Of a DNA stretch of 11,377 bases, positions 1-6,404 are shown in pieces. Position numbers and translations under genes: made by a program. Within the stretch, counting starts at the first letter, position 1, and each line of letters opens with the position of its first letter. The notes under the pieces are model-generated. The model was not told the DNA's origin, did not search any database, and was given only the letters and a program-made list of their open reading frames with translations. The stretch is taken from positions 1 to 11,377 of the forward strand of contig JASLJC010000074.1 of NCBI GenBank assembly GCA_030152585.1, written 5' to 3'. The stretch is from Savagea sp. GTDB lineage: Bacteria > Bacillota > Bacilli > Bacillales_A > Planococcaceae.

Positions 1-92
1 ACTTCCCAAGCAAGTTTTTCCCGGGAACTTGCTTGGGTGATTTTCAGAGCTCGCAATTCCGCTGGCGTCCGCAAATCCGTACGGAATTGTGT
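1..92. repeat. Left repeat arm with a 12-bp perfect hairpin
   Basis: Positions 5-16 (CCCAAGCAAGTT) are the exact reverse complement of 26-37, with a 9-base loop containing CCCGGG. A second perfect 8-bp inverted repeat, CAATTCCG at 54-61 and CGGAATTG at 82-89, follows. Positions 26-92 resemble the reverse complement of 11314-11375: the blocks AACTTGCTTGGG, GAGCTCGC/GAGCGAGC, CCGC, GCAAATCCG and GGAATTGTGT occur in the same order. Bases 1-18 are identical to 11360-11377 in direct orientation. I read this as one copy of a dispersed structured repeat that abuts the transposase remnant. No T-tract follows the hairpin, so it is not an obvious terminator. I do not recognise the repeat family. Confidence 0.7.
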
Positions 93-504
93 GCATAAAA
101 AAACGCACGTCTCCTTTGAAAGAAAAAGAATTGCTGCGTTACTTATCTTATTCAGAAGAGTTAACAGAAGCTTATCAGTTAAAAGAGTCTTTTGTGCAGT
201 GGTTCGATCAATCGAAGGAGTCAGAAGATATTTCAGAGGTAAAAAAAGGTCTGATTGATTGGTATGAAGAAGTGTTAGCATCTAATTGTGAGCCAATGAA
301 GCGTACAGTCATGACATTTAAAGAAAAGCAAACTGAGATTTTAAATAGCTTTGTCTATGGCTATACAAACGGTTTTGTAGAGGGATTAAACAACAAAACG
401 AGGGAAGCAAAAGAGCAGCCTACGGCTTTCGTTCTTTTGATCACTTCCGAGCAAAGATTTTATTGAGTCATAAGTATAAAAATATAGGTTCTCATTTAGG
501 GTGA
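89..504 (+). pseudogene. ISL3-family transposase, C-terminal remnant with a frameshift
   Basis: Only the last third of a DDE transposase of the ISL3 family is present. In the frame opened by GTG at 89 the protein carries a helical stretch (EAYQLKESFVQWFD) and then YTNGFVEGLNNKT, the hallmark C-terminal motif of ISL3 transposases. That frame then gives an atypical tail and stops at 464-466. The expected ending, AAYGFRSFDHFRAKILL, is read in another frame from 415 to the TGA at 502-504. A net one-base loss (or two-base gain) therefore lies at about 400-414. The N-terminal zinc-finger and helix-turn-helix region and most of the catalytic core are missing; homology starts at about 95-100, directly against the left repeat. 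I see no ribosome binding site before 89. The copy is almost certainly inactive. The family assignment rests on motif recognition. Confidence 0.82.
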
Positions 505-518
505 CGGATTCGTCACCC
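499..518. other. Hairpin over the transposase stop codon
   Basis: GGGTGACG at 499-506 and CGTCACCC at 511-518 form a perfect 8-bp stem with a GATT loop. The TGA stop of the restored transposase frame lies inside the left strand. No T-tract follows directly. It sits just inside the terminal inverted repeat and may be a leftover structure of the insertion sequence. Confidence 0.6.
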
Positions 519-520
519 CA

Positions 521-537
521 ACACTTGAAAAAGAACC
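521..537. mobile_element. Probable ISL3 terminal inverted repeat (3' end)
   Basis: Read on the minus strand, 537 to 521 begins GGTTCTTTTTCAAGTGT. This matches the GGnTCTTT-type tips known for ISL3-family elements, and it lies 17 bases beyond the restored transposase stop, where the right end of such an element should be. The matching left end is not in the window, which agrees with a 5'-truncated element. The AT-rich bases that follow repeat AAAGAACC at once, so no target duplication can be defined. Confidence 0.6.
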
Positions 538-558
538 AAAAGAACCAAAAAAATTAAA

Positions 559-595
559 AAAGACACTTGAATGTTTATTTCATTCAAGTGTCTTT
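559..595 (-). terminator. Intrinsic terminator of the anion symporter gene
   Basis: AAAGACACTTGAATG (559-573) and its exact complement at 581-595 make a 15-bp perfect stem with a 7-base loop. On the minus strand the stem is followed by a T-rich run reading into 558-545. It lies about 50 bases past the stop codon of the minus-strand transporter gene, so it should end that transcript. Confidence 0.85.
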
Positions 596-642
596 CGTTA
601 TTTAGAGACGATTTTATCGTAGCCTCTATACTTTTTCATTTA

Positions 643-2304
643 TTAATCTAAAATCATATCAGCTGGAATGTTGAATAAATCGATACCCCATACTGCTGGG
701 AGTAAGAAGTAAATCGCGATTGTAATAATAAAGATCATCGCTAAGTTAATCCAAAATCCTGCTTTTACCATGTCATTAATTTTCAGTACACCTGAACCGA
801 AGACGATTGCGTTCGGTGGTGTTGCTACTGGAAGCATGAAAGCAGATGACGCTGCAACTCCTGCTGTAATCATTAATGCATATGGGTGAACTTCAAGTGC
901 AACTGCAAGTGCTGCCATAATTGGGAACATCATTGTCGCTGTCGCTGTGTTTGACGTTACTTCTGTTAAGAAGAGAACGAGTGTCGCAACGATTGCGATA
1001 ACGAAAATTAAGTTGACGTCTTGTAAGATCGTTAACTGCTCTCCAATCCATTGTGCAAGTCCTGATTCTTTGAATCCTGCTGCAATCGCAAGACCTCCCC
1101 CGAAGAGAAGTAAAATACCCCAAGGAATGTTTTTCGCATCGTTCCAGCTTAATAAGCTACCTTCACGTGCTTGACGACTCGGTAAAATGAAGAGCATTAC
1201 AGCTGCTGTAATCGCAATAATCGTATCGTCTACGTAGTTTTGTACGAAATCGATCGGTAAAAACGTACGTGTAATCCAGAAAAAGGCTGCGAATGAGAAG
1301 ACGAATAAAACGAGCTTCTCTTCAAATGACATTTTTCCGAGTGCATCGCGTTCGTCTGCAATGACACCACGTCCACCTGGTAATTCTTTTAACTGCATTG
1401 GGAATGCTACTTTTACTAAGTAGAACCATACCCCAATCATAATAATGACAGAAAGTGGTACCCCGAATAACATCCATTTAGCAAATGAAATGTCAATTCC
1501 GTACATTTCTTCTACGATACCCGCGAAAATCGTGTTCGGCGGTGTACCGATTAACGTTCCGAGTCCCCCGATAGAAGCAGAATACCCGATCCCGAGCATA
1601 ATTCCTTTACCGAAGTTCGTCTCTGCTGCTTCTTCTTGAATCGCTTCGTTAACGTGTGCAATAACGGCTAAACCGATTGGCATCATCATCATCGCTGTCG
1701 CTGTGTTTGAAATCCACATCGATAAGAAACCTGTTGCGACCATGAATCCTAAAATGAGTCGTTGTGTACTCGTACCGACGAGTAAAATAATGTTTAACGC
1801 AATACGACGGTGTAAATTCCACTTTTCCATCGCTACTGCAATAATAAATCCACCTAAGAATAAGAAAATCGTGTTCCCTGCATAGTGTGACGCTACGCCA
1901 CCTTCAACCGCCCCTGTTAATGGGAATAAAATAATCGGTAAAAGGGCTGTCGCTGGAATTGGAATCGCTTCCGTAATCCACCACGTTGCAACCCATAATG
2001 TACTTGCAAGTACACCGATTGCTGCATCTGACATTCCTGCTGGTGAAACGAATAATAACGTTAATGCAAATAATAAAGGTCCTAAAATTAATCCAATGTT
2101 TTGTGTACGTGTACGGCCTTTCGGTGGCTCGTCACCGGCTCCTGGCGATCCCCCACCATCGGCTTGTTTCTTCGCACGTTCTGCTGGTGATGCTGCTTTT
2201 GCAAATTCTTCTACATTATCTTTCTTTAATGTGAAGAGACGAAAGAAATTTTTCGTATCGTCGTGAGCATCCCACATCTTCCCCCATAGTGCTTGAAGAC
2301 TCAT
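643..2304 (-). CDS. Divalent anion:sodium symporter (DASS), SdcS-like dicarboxylate transporter
   Basis: A 553-residue membrane protein of the DASS family (SLC13-related), closest in my recollection to the Na+/dicarboxylate symporter SdcS of Staphylococcus. It is expected to import succinate, fumarate or malate with sodium across the cytoplasmic membrane. From the chosen start, about 67 polar residues precede the first membrane segment (near 70-90). The inverted structural repeat is visible: SNTATA near 199 with IGTPPNT near 252, and SNTATA near 451 with VATPPNA near 493. These are the paired SNT and TPPN motifs that bind sodium and carboxylate. An ATG at 2313 touches the TAGGAGG ribosome binding site (2314-2320), so the ATG at 2304, nine bases beyond the GGAGG, is the better start (MSLQALWG). 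The gene stands alone between its promoters and its terminator. The exact substrate cannot be told from sequence. Confidence 0.9.
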   Translation of the reverse strand: MSLQALWGKMWDAHDDTKNFFRLFTLKKDNVEEFAKAASPAERAKKQADGGGSPGAGDEPPKGRTRTQNIGLILGPLLFALTLLFVSPAGMSDAAIGVLASTLWVATWWITEAIPIPATALLPIILFPLTGAVEGGVASHYAGNTIFLFLGGFIIAVAMEKWNLHRRIALNIILLVGTSTQRLILGFMVATGFLSMWISNTATAMMMMPIGLAVIAHVNEAIQEEAAETNFGKGIMLGIGYSASIGGLGTLIGTPPNTIFAGIVEEMYGIDISFAKWMLFGVPLSVIIMIGVWFYLVKVAFPMQLKELPGGRGVIADERDALGKMSFEEKLVLFVFSFAAFFWITRTFLPIDFVQNYVDDTIIAITAAVMLFILPSRQAREGSLLSWNDAKNIPWGILLLFGGGLAIAAGFKESGLAQWIGEQLTILQDVNLIFVIAIVATLVLFLTEVTSNTATATMMFPIMAALAVALEVHPYALMITAGVAASSAFMLPVATPPNAIVFGSGVLKINDMVKAGFWINLAMIFIITIAIYFLLPAVWGIDLFNIPADMILD

Positions 2305-2318
2305 ATCATCCATCCTCC

Positions 2319-2332
2319 TAATAACGCTTTCA
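2319..2332 (-). promoter_or_regulatory. cre-like site in the transporter leader
   Basis: The minus strand reads TGAAAGCGTTATTA, which fits the CcpA operator consensus TGWAARCGYTWNCW at 13 of 14 positions. It overlaps the ribosome binding site of the transporter gene and lies downstream of both proposed promoters, where a bound repressor could act as a roadblock. Confidence 0.5.
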
Positions 2333-2401
2333 TTATCATTTTCATCGTTGACTTACTCATTCAATTTCGAAGGTGTTCTCCGTTTTTGAATTGTAGAAAC
2401 T

Positions 2402-2430
2402 ATTATACGGCTAATTTTGTTATGTAACAA
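2402..2430 (-). promoter_or_regulatory. Candidate promoter P1 of the transporter gene
   Basis: On the minus strand TTGTTA (2430-2425) is followed after 17 bases by TATAAT (2407-2402), a good sigma-A pattern about 100 bases upstream of the start codon. No transcript data are available, so the call rests on consensus match and position. Confidence 0.55.
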
Positions 2431-2462
2431 GCTATTTTTCAAAATTATTTTGAAAAACGTTC

Positions 2463-2476
2463 CGAAAGCGTTTTCT
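2463..2476. promoter_or_regulatory. cre-like site upstream of P1
   Basis: CGAAAGCGTTTTCT matches the CcpA consensus at 13 of 14 positions (only the first base differs) and is nearly palindromic. It lies roughly 70 bases upstream of the start site expected from P1. Confidence 0.5.
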
Positions 2477-2537
2477 TTCAATATTTTTTAATTGATCGTC
2501 GACGAATCCATCGTTCTAGACAATCACTTAAGAACTC

Positions 2538-2565
2538 ATTATAACAAGGAAGTAAACGATTTCAA
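2538..2565 (-). promoter_or_regulatory. Candidate promoter P2 of the transporter gene, with a cre-like spacer
   Basis: On the minus strand TTGAAA (2565-2560) and TATAAT (2543-2538) are 16 bases apart. The 14 bases at 2551-2564 (minus strand TGAAATCGTTTACT) match the cre consensus at 13 of 14 positions and overlap the -35 box and spacer, so CcpA binding there would exclude RNA polymerase. This is inferred from sequence only. Confidence 0.5.
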
Positions 2566-2664
2566 TATAAAAGTATTACAAAATTGTGAAAATCATTTAC
2601 TAAGTTGGTAATTTTCAGAAAATTTGCGTCTCATTCTTTTTTTCGGACTGTACTATATCAGTTG

Positions 2665-2678
2665 AGTAAACGCTTTCA
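2665..2678. promoter_or_regulatory. Full-consensus cre site before the amidohydrolase gene
   Basis: The minus strand reads TGAAAGCGTTTACT, which fits TGWAARCGYTWNCW at all 14 positions. It ends about 30 bases before the extended -10 element of the rightward gene, so CcpA bound here could affect the amidohydrolase promoter, the divergent transporter, or both. Confidence 0.6.
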
Positions 2679-2705
2679 TAAGGAATGTTTCTCTGCTCAA
2701 AACAA

Positions 2706-2714
2706 TGGTATACT
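2706..2714 (+). promoter_or_regulatory. Extended -10 promoter of the amidohydrolase gene
   Basis: TGGTATACT is an extended -10 element (TG, one base, TATACT) 40 bases before the start codon. No good -35 hexamer is seen 16-18 bases upstream, which is usual for extended -10 promoters. The ribosome binding site AGAGGAGGG follows, eight bases before the ATG at 2754. Confidence 0.5.
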
Positions 2715-2753
2715 AATCATTCAACGATTTATTTTTAAGAGGAGGGCTTTTTT

Positions 2754-3980
2754 ATGTTAGCAGCAAACATAGACAATATTCAACGGCACATTGAATCATT
2801 GCAACAGTTTAACGATACAGTAGGAGATGGCGTAACGCGTTTAACGTTTACCCCTTCTTATCAAGACGCTGTCGATTACATCGTCACCGAAATGGAACGT
2901 GTCGGCTTACACGTTACGTTTGATCGATTCGGTAATGTCATTGGACGATTCGAAGGGACAGAGCCTCTTCCACCTGTCGTCATAGGCTCTCATCTCGACT
3001 CCGTTCCTCACGGGGGCGCTTTTGATGGTGTAGCAGGTATCATTGCAGGCCTCGAAGTCGCACGAATGTTTCACGAACAACAGACGACAATTCGCCGTCC
3101 ATTTGAAGTGATTGCATTTATCGAAGAAGAAGGAGGACGGTTCGAAGACGTTATGATTGGCTCTCGCGCTATGATGGGCGACTTGTCAGAAGAAACTTTT
3201 TTAACGATTCAAGATGCAAACGGTATAACGATAAAAGATGCTTTTCCGACGACAATTGACCGAACGACAGCACGTGGTGTTCAAACCGAGCGAGATATCG
3301 CAGCCTTTTTAGAATTACACATTGAACAAGATACGCGGTTAGAAGAAAAAAACGCCTCACTCGGCATCGTCGAATCGATTGGTGGGTTTGAACAATTTCA
3401 CATTATTGTTCGCGGTGTCGCCAATCATGCGGGGACGACCCCGATGAGTGAGCGAGCAGATGCTCTCGTCGCCGCATCCAAAATGATCGGTACTTTCCCG
3501 ACATTAATTAAAGACTTTGAAGAGGATGGAACGGTTTTAACAGTCGGGTCACTTAACGTTTCACCAAATGGGAAAAATGTTATTCCTGATTACGTTCATT
3601 TTACAATCGACCTACGCTCTCATACAGCGCACGCTTTACACGAAGCGACTGAACGTGTTTTACGCTTTATTGAATTACACAACACCGAACAACTACACGT
3701 AACAATCGAGCACCTTTTTTCGTTCCAACCGAAACGGTTATCTATTTCTTTACAACAACAACTTCTACGCGCAGCCGACGTACGACGTTATTCTACGTTA
3801 CAATTAAAAAGTCGAGCAGGACACGATGCAATGACATTCGCAAGTTACGTTCCAACAGCGCTTTTATTCGTTCCGAGCAAAGATGGGATTAGCCATGCAA
3901 AAGAAGAATGGACTGATTTTGAAGACATCGCAAAAGGGACGAACGTTTTATACGACGTCGTTTCTGAACTTACACGTTGA
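2754..3980 (+). CDS. M20-family amidohydrolase (allantoate amidohydrolase / N-carbamoyl-L-amino-acid hydrolase type)
   Basis: A 408-residue cytosolic metal-dependent hydrolase of the AllC/AmaB branch of peptidase family M20. These enzymes cleave the ureido group of allantoate, or the carbamoyl group of N-carbamoyl-L-amino acids, and release ammonia and CO2. The di-metal ligands expected for the family are in place: H80 (GSHLDS), D91 (FDGVAG), E126 with the preceding catalytic base E125 (EEEGGRF), H189 (ELHIEQ) and H381 (GISHAKEEW). The dimerisation lid carries VANHAGTTPM (222-231), and SRAGHDAM (353-360) is also typical. The length is normal. No purine or hydantoin genes are nearby, so the substrate is open. 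The start is set by AGAGGAGGG eight bases upstream. No separate terminator follows; transcripts would run into the TPP riboswitch and its terminator. Confidence 0.85.
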   Translation: MLAANIDNIQRHIESLQQFNDTVGDGVTRLTFTPSYQDAVDYIVTEMERVGLHVTFDRFGNVIGRFEGTEPLPPVVIGSHLDSVPHGGAFDGVAGIIAGLEVARMFHEQQTTIRRPFEVIAFIEEEGGRFEDVMIGSRAMMGDLSEETFLTIQDANGITIKDAFPTTIDRTTARGVQTERDIAAFLELHIEQDTRLEEKNASLGIVESIGGFEQFHIIVRGVANHAGTTPMSERADALVAASKMIGTFPTLIKDFEEDGTVLTVGSLNVSPNGKNVIPDYVHFTIDLRSHTAHALHEATERVLRFIELHNTEQLHVTIEHLFSFQPKRLSISLQQQLLRAADVRRYSTLQLKSRAGHDAMTFASYVPTALLFVPSKDGISHAKEEWTDFEDIAKGTNVLYDVVSELTR

Positions 3981-3983
3981 ATC

Positions 3984-3992
3984 TGATACAAT
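3984..3992 (+). promoter_or_regulatory. Extended -10 promoter of the thi operon
   Basis: TGATACAAT is an extended -10 motif only a few bases past the amidohydrolase stop codon. Transcription from it would begin at about 3999, just at the 5' edge of the riboswitch. A -35 box is weak or absent; the region it would occupy is inside the upstream gene. Confidence 0.5.
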
Positions 3993-3999
3993 GAATAAA

Positions 4000-4077
4000 A
4001 AGCCACTAGGGGCGCATACATTGCTGAGACGTACCCTTTGAACCTGTCGAGTTAAAACTTGCGTAGGAAAGTGGCGC
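4000..4077 (+). ncRNA. TPP riboswitch (THI element)
   Basis: The aptamer closes with P1, GCCACT (4002-4007) pairing with AGTGGC (4070-4075). Inside are the conserved blocks of the THI box: AGGGGCGC, CTGAGA at 4024-4029 (pyrimidine-binding loop), ACCCTTTGAACCTG at 4033-4046 and GCGTAGGAAAG at 4061-4071 (pyrophosphate side). The segment between CTGAGA and ACCC is only three bases, so the optional P3a stem is missing. It precedes thiM and should lower thi expression when thiamine pyrophosphate is plentiful. Confidence 0.95.
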
Positions 4078-4096
4078 AAAGAAGGTTTTTTTGCGC
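4074..4096 (+). promoter_or_regulatory. Probable antiterminator hairpin of the TPP riboswitch
   Basis: GCGCAAA (4074-4080) and TTTGCGC (4090-4096) are exact complements. Forming this hairpin would consume the last two bases of P1 (4074-4075) and the first four of the terminator stem (4093-4096), so it competes with both. That is the layout expected of the ligand-free, transcription-on state. Inferred from base pairing only. Confidence 0.6.
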
Positions 4097-4128
4097 TATT
4101 TTCGTATAGAAAATAGCGCTTTTTATTT
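4093..4128 (+). terminator. Riboswitch-controlled intrinsic terminator
   Basis: GCGCTATTTTC (4093-4103) pairs perfectly with GAAAATAGCGC (4109-4119) around a GTATA loop and runs into TTTTTATTT. It lies between the aptamer and thiM, so TPP binding would stop transcription here. It also seems to be the only terminator available to the upstream amidohydrolase gene. Confidence 0.9.
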
Positions 4129-4150
4129 GCCGTAAAAAGGAGGATTTAAG

Positions 4151-4906
4151 ATGATACAACGTGTCAGAAAACGCGCTCCACTCGTTCATTGTATTACAAA
4201 TTATGTCGCCGCTCCGTTTCAAGCGAACGGATTGCTCGCACTCGGCGCAAGCCCTATCATGGCCGATGCACTCGAAGAAGTAGAAGATGTTGCACAACTA
4301 GCGAATAGTTTATCTCTGAATATCGGTACGTTGCGACCGAGTACAGTAAAAGCGATGCAACGCGCGGGGAAAGTAGCGAATCGATACAACGTACCGATCA
4401 TTTTAGACCCGGTCGGGGCAGGTGCTACACCGTATCGACTCGAATGTGCCAAACAATTGTTAGATACGTTACGTATCGATGTCATTCGAGGGAATGCAGG
4501 TGAAATTGCTGCACTTTTAGACGTGAACTGGCAAGCAAAAGGAGTCGACGCAGGTGAGGGGTCGATTTCTCTTGCAACACTCGCACAACAGGCAGCAAAA
4601 CGTTTTCACGTCGTCGTTGCCATTAGCGGTGAAATCGATTATGTCTCCGACGGTACGCGTGTCGTTGCAATCGAAGGGGGCCATGCGTTAATGGAACGTA
4701 TTACGGGAATGGGCTGTTTGCTAAGTAGCGTCGTTGCAAGTTTCGTCGCTGTTGAACGCGATTCGTTTCAAGCGACAATCGATGCCTTACAATTGTACAA
4801 AAAAGCTGGTGAACGAGCTGCAACTTATACGACGTTTCCAGGACAATTTCAACAACACTTTTTAGATGCTTTATATTACATACAGAATGGAGAAGATATA
4901 AAATGA
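4151..4906 (+). CDS. thiM: Hydroxyethylthiazole kinase
   Basis: Phosphorylates 4-methyl-5-(2-hydroxyethyl)thiazole with ATP to give the thiazole phosphate used by ThiE, in thiamine salvage in the cytosol. The 251-residue protein has the ribokinase-like ThiM pattern: HCITNYVA (13-20) and the PIMAD loop (35-39) on the thiazole side, NIGTL (57-61), ILDPVGAGATPYR (84-96), GNAGEI (114-119) and the anion-hole motif TGMGC with the conserved Cys at 189. It is about 20 residues shorter than the Bacillus subtilis enzyme, partly because it starts close to the first conserved block. AAAAAGGAGG just upstream fixes the start. First gene of thiMDE; its stop overlaps the thiD start in ATGA. Controlled by the TPP riboswitch. 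Confidence 0.95.
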   Translation: MIQRVRKRAPLVHCITNYVAAPFQANGLLALGASPIMADALEEVEDVAQLANSLSLNIGTLRPSTVKAMQRAGKVANRYNVPIILDPVGAGATPYRLECAKQLLDTLRIDVIRGNAGEIAALLDVNWQAKGVDAGEGSISLATLAQQAAKRFHVVVAISGEIDYVSDGTRVVAIEGGHALMERITGMGCLLSSVVASFVAVERDSFQATIDALQLYKKAGERAATYTTFPGQFQQHFLDALYYIQNGEDIK

Positions 4907-5739
4907 CAACACCGATCGTAATGACCATTGCAGGAACAGATTCTGGCGGAGGAGCAGGTGTACAAGCTGACTTGAAAACATTTCAAGAACTCGGGGCTTT
5001 CGGCACTTCTACTATTACAGCGGTTACCGCACAAAATACAAACGGCGTACATGGCGTTCAAGCGATCGATCCTTCTATGATTGAAAAACAGATGCGTGCT
5101 GTATTGGACGACTTACAACCGACCGCAGCGAAAACAGGCATGTTGTTTTCAGCTGAAATTATTGAAACCGTCGCTCAAACATTACGTCATACAGACCTTC
5201 AACTCGTCATTGATCCAGTGATGATTGCAAAAGGCGGGGCATCTTTACTCCAACAAGAAGCAATCGATGCGCTCAAAACGTCACTCGTTCCTTTAGCGAC
5301 AATCATTACACCGAATATTCCAGAAGCAGAAGTACTTGCAAATATGAAAATTGAAACGACAGATGATATTCACGTCGCGGCTCAACGCATTTTAGCACTC
5401 GGCGCTCAAGCAGTCATTATTAAAGGGGGCCATGCACGTAATACCGAATATGCAGAAGACTTTATTTTCATCGATGGACAAACACCGTATACGTTGCAAA
5501 CACCTCGTATTCAAACGCCGCATACACACGGCACGGGATGTACCTTTTCAGCAGCAATCGCAGCAGAACTAGCAAAAGGGGCATCGATAGAAGAAGCAAT
5601 TTTCATCGGGAAAGTGTTCATTCAATCGGCTATTCAAAAAGGACTCGGGATTGGAAACGAACACGGGCCAACGAACCATTGGGCGTTTCATGCAATTGGA
5701 GAAGACGTTAAACGAGACGTCGTGCGACGCGATGCGTAA
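4903..5739 (+). CDS. thiD: Hydroxymethylpyrimidine / phosphomethylpyrimidine kinase
   Basis: Phosphorylates 4-amino-5-hydroxymethyl-2-methylpyrimidine, and then its monophosphate, to the pyrophosphate that ThiE uses. The 278-residue ribokinase-fold protein shows IAGTDSGGGAGVQADLK (9-25), AVTAQNT (40-46), KTGML (77-81), VIDPVMIAKGG (102-112), TPNIPEAE (136-143), IKGGH (173-177) and HGTGCTFSAAI with catalytic Cys213. The GPTNHWAFH near the end is also typical of the family. Some pyridoxal kinases are close relatives, but the thi context and the GPTNH tail favour ThiD. It overlaps thiM by four bases (ATGA at 4903-4906) with GGAGAAG upstream inside thiM, which implies translational coupling. Confidence 0.95.
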   Translation: MTTPIVMTIAGTDSGGGAGVQADLKTFQELGAFGTSTITAVTAQNTNGVHGVQAIDPSMIEKQMRAVLDDLQPTAAKTGMLFSAEIIETVAQTLRHTDLQLVIDPVMIAKGGASLLQQEAIDALKTSLVPLATIITPNIPEAEVLANMKIETTDDIHVAAQRILALGAQAVIIKGGHARNTEYAEDFIFIDGQTPYTLQTPRIQTPHTHGTGCTFSAAIAAELAKGASIEEAIFIGKVFIQSAIQKGLGIGNEHGPTNHWAFHAIGEDVKRDVVRRDA

Positions 5740-6382
5740 CGAACTGTCGCTTTATTTCATTATGGGGTCTCCGAACTGTCGCCATTTTTCTCCAGAAGAA
5801 ACGTTACGACTCGCTTTAGAAGGAGGGGCTACATTCTTTCAGTTTAGAGAAAAAGGAGAAGGAGCTCTTACAGGCGAAGCGAAAAAAGAACTCGCCCTAC
5901 GACTTCAAACGATTTGCCGATCGTATCGTGTACCTTTTCTCGTAAACGATGACGTCGCGCTCGCTTTAGCGATCGATGCAGACGGTGTACATATCGGGCA
6001 AGACGATGCACCTGCACATGTCGTGCGGTCACAAATCGGACCAGATAAAATACTCGGCGTTTCAGCTCGAACTGTCGATGAAGTGACACGCGCAATCAAA
6101 GATGGTGCCGATTACGTCGGAATGGGACCGATTTACGATACGACGACGAAGCTTGACGCTAAAACACCCGCAGGGACGTCGCTTATTCGGAATGTGCGCG
6201 CGGCACAACTTTCAATTCCGATTACCGGTATCGGTGGCATTCATGCACATAACTACGCACCCGTCATTGAAGCAGGAGGAGACGGTGTTTCGGTAATTTC
6301 TAGTATTGCAAGTAGCCCGACGCCACTTGAAGTAGCACAAACGATACGTCGAGGCGTCGAACAGTTGAAAAAGAACCGTTGA
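5732..6382 (+). CDS. thiE: Thiamine-phosphate synthase
   Basis: Joins hydroxymethylpyrimidine pyrophosphate to thiazole phosphate to give thiamine phosphate and pyrophosphate. The TIM-barrel protein of 216 residues has FQFREKG (pyrophosphate and pyrimidine binding), VNDDVALAL, DGVHIGQDD, ILGVSARTVDE, DYVGMGPIYDT, ITGIGGI and GGDGVSVISSI, all in the family order. The reading frame is open further upstream (ATG at 5651), but that would overlap thiD by almost 90 bases. The ATG at 5732 gives MRNELSLYFIMGS, which lines up with the usual ThiE N-terminus, and overlaps thiD by eight bases. I see no convincing ribosome binding site there, so translation probably depends on coupling to thiD. Last gene of the operon. 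Confidence 0.94.
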   Translation: MRNELSLYFIMGSPNCRHFSPEETLRLALEGGATFFQFREKGEGALTGEAKKELALRLQTICRSYRVPFLVNDDVALALAIDADGVHIGQDDAPAHVVRSQIGPDKILGVSARTVDEVTRAIKDGADYVGMGPIYDTTTKLDAKTPAGTSLIRNVRAAQLSIPITGIGGIHAHNYAPVIEAGGDGVSVISSIASSPTPLEVAQTIRRGVEQLKKNR

Positions 6383-6404
6383 CACACGATTTGTCATATT
6401 AAAC

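Noticed and set aside
37..258. Open plus-strand frame of 73 codons
   Set aside because: It overlaps the repeat arm and the transposase remnant in another frame, is rich in Arg and Ser, and resembles no family.
2305..2313. ATG at 2313 as start of the anion symporter
   Set aside because: It touches the TAGGAGG ribosome binding site with no spacing; the ATG at 2304 is better placed.
2587..2617. Inverted repeat TGAAAAT/ATTTTCA as a regulator site or terminator
   Set aside because: It is a short AT-rich match with a 17-base gap and no T-tract, easily expected by chance in this region.
5651..5731. Upstream ATG for thiE at 5651
   Set aside because: It would give a 27-residue extension translated from the out-of-frame 3' end of thiD, unlike any ThiE.
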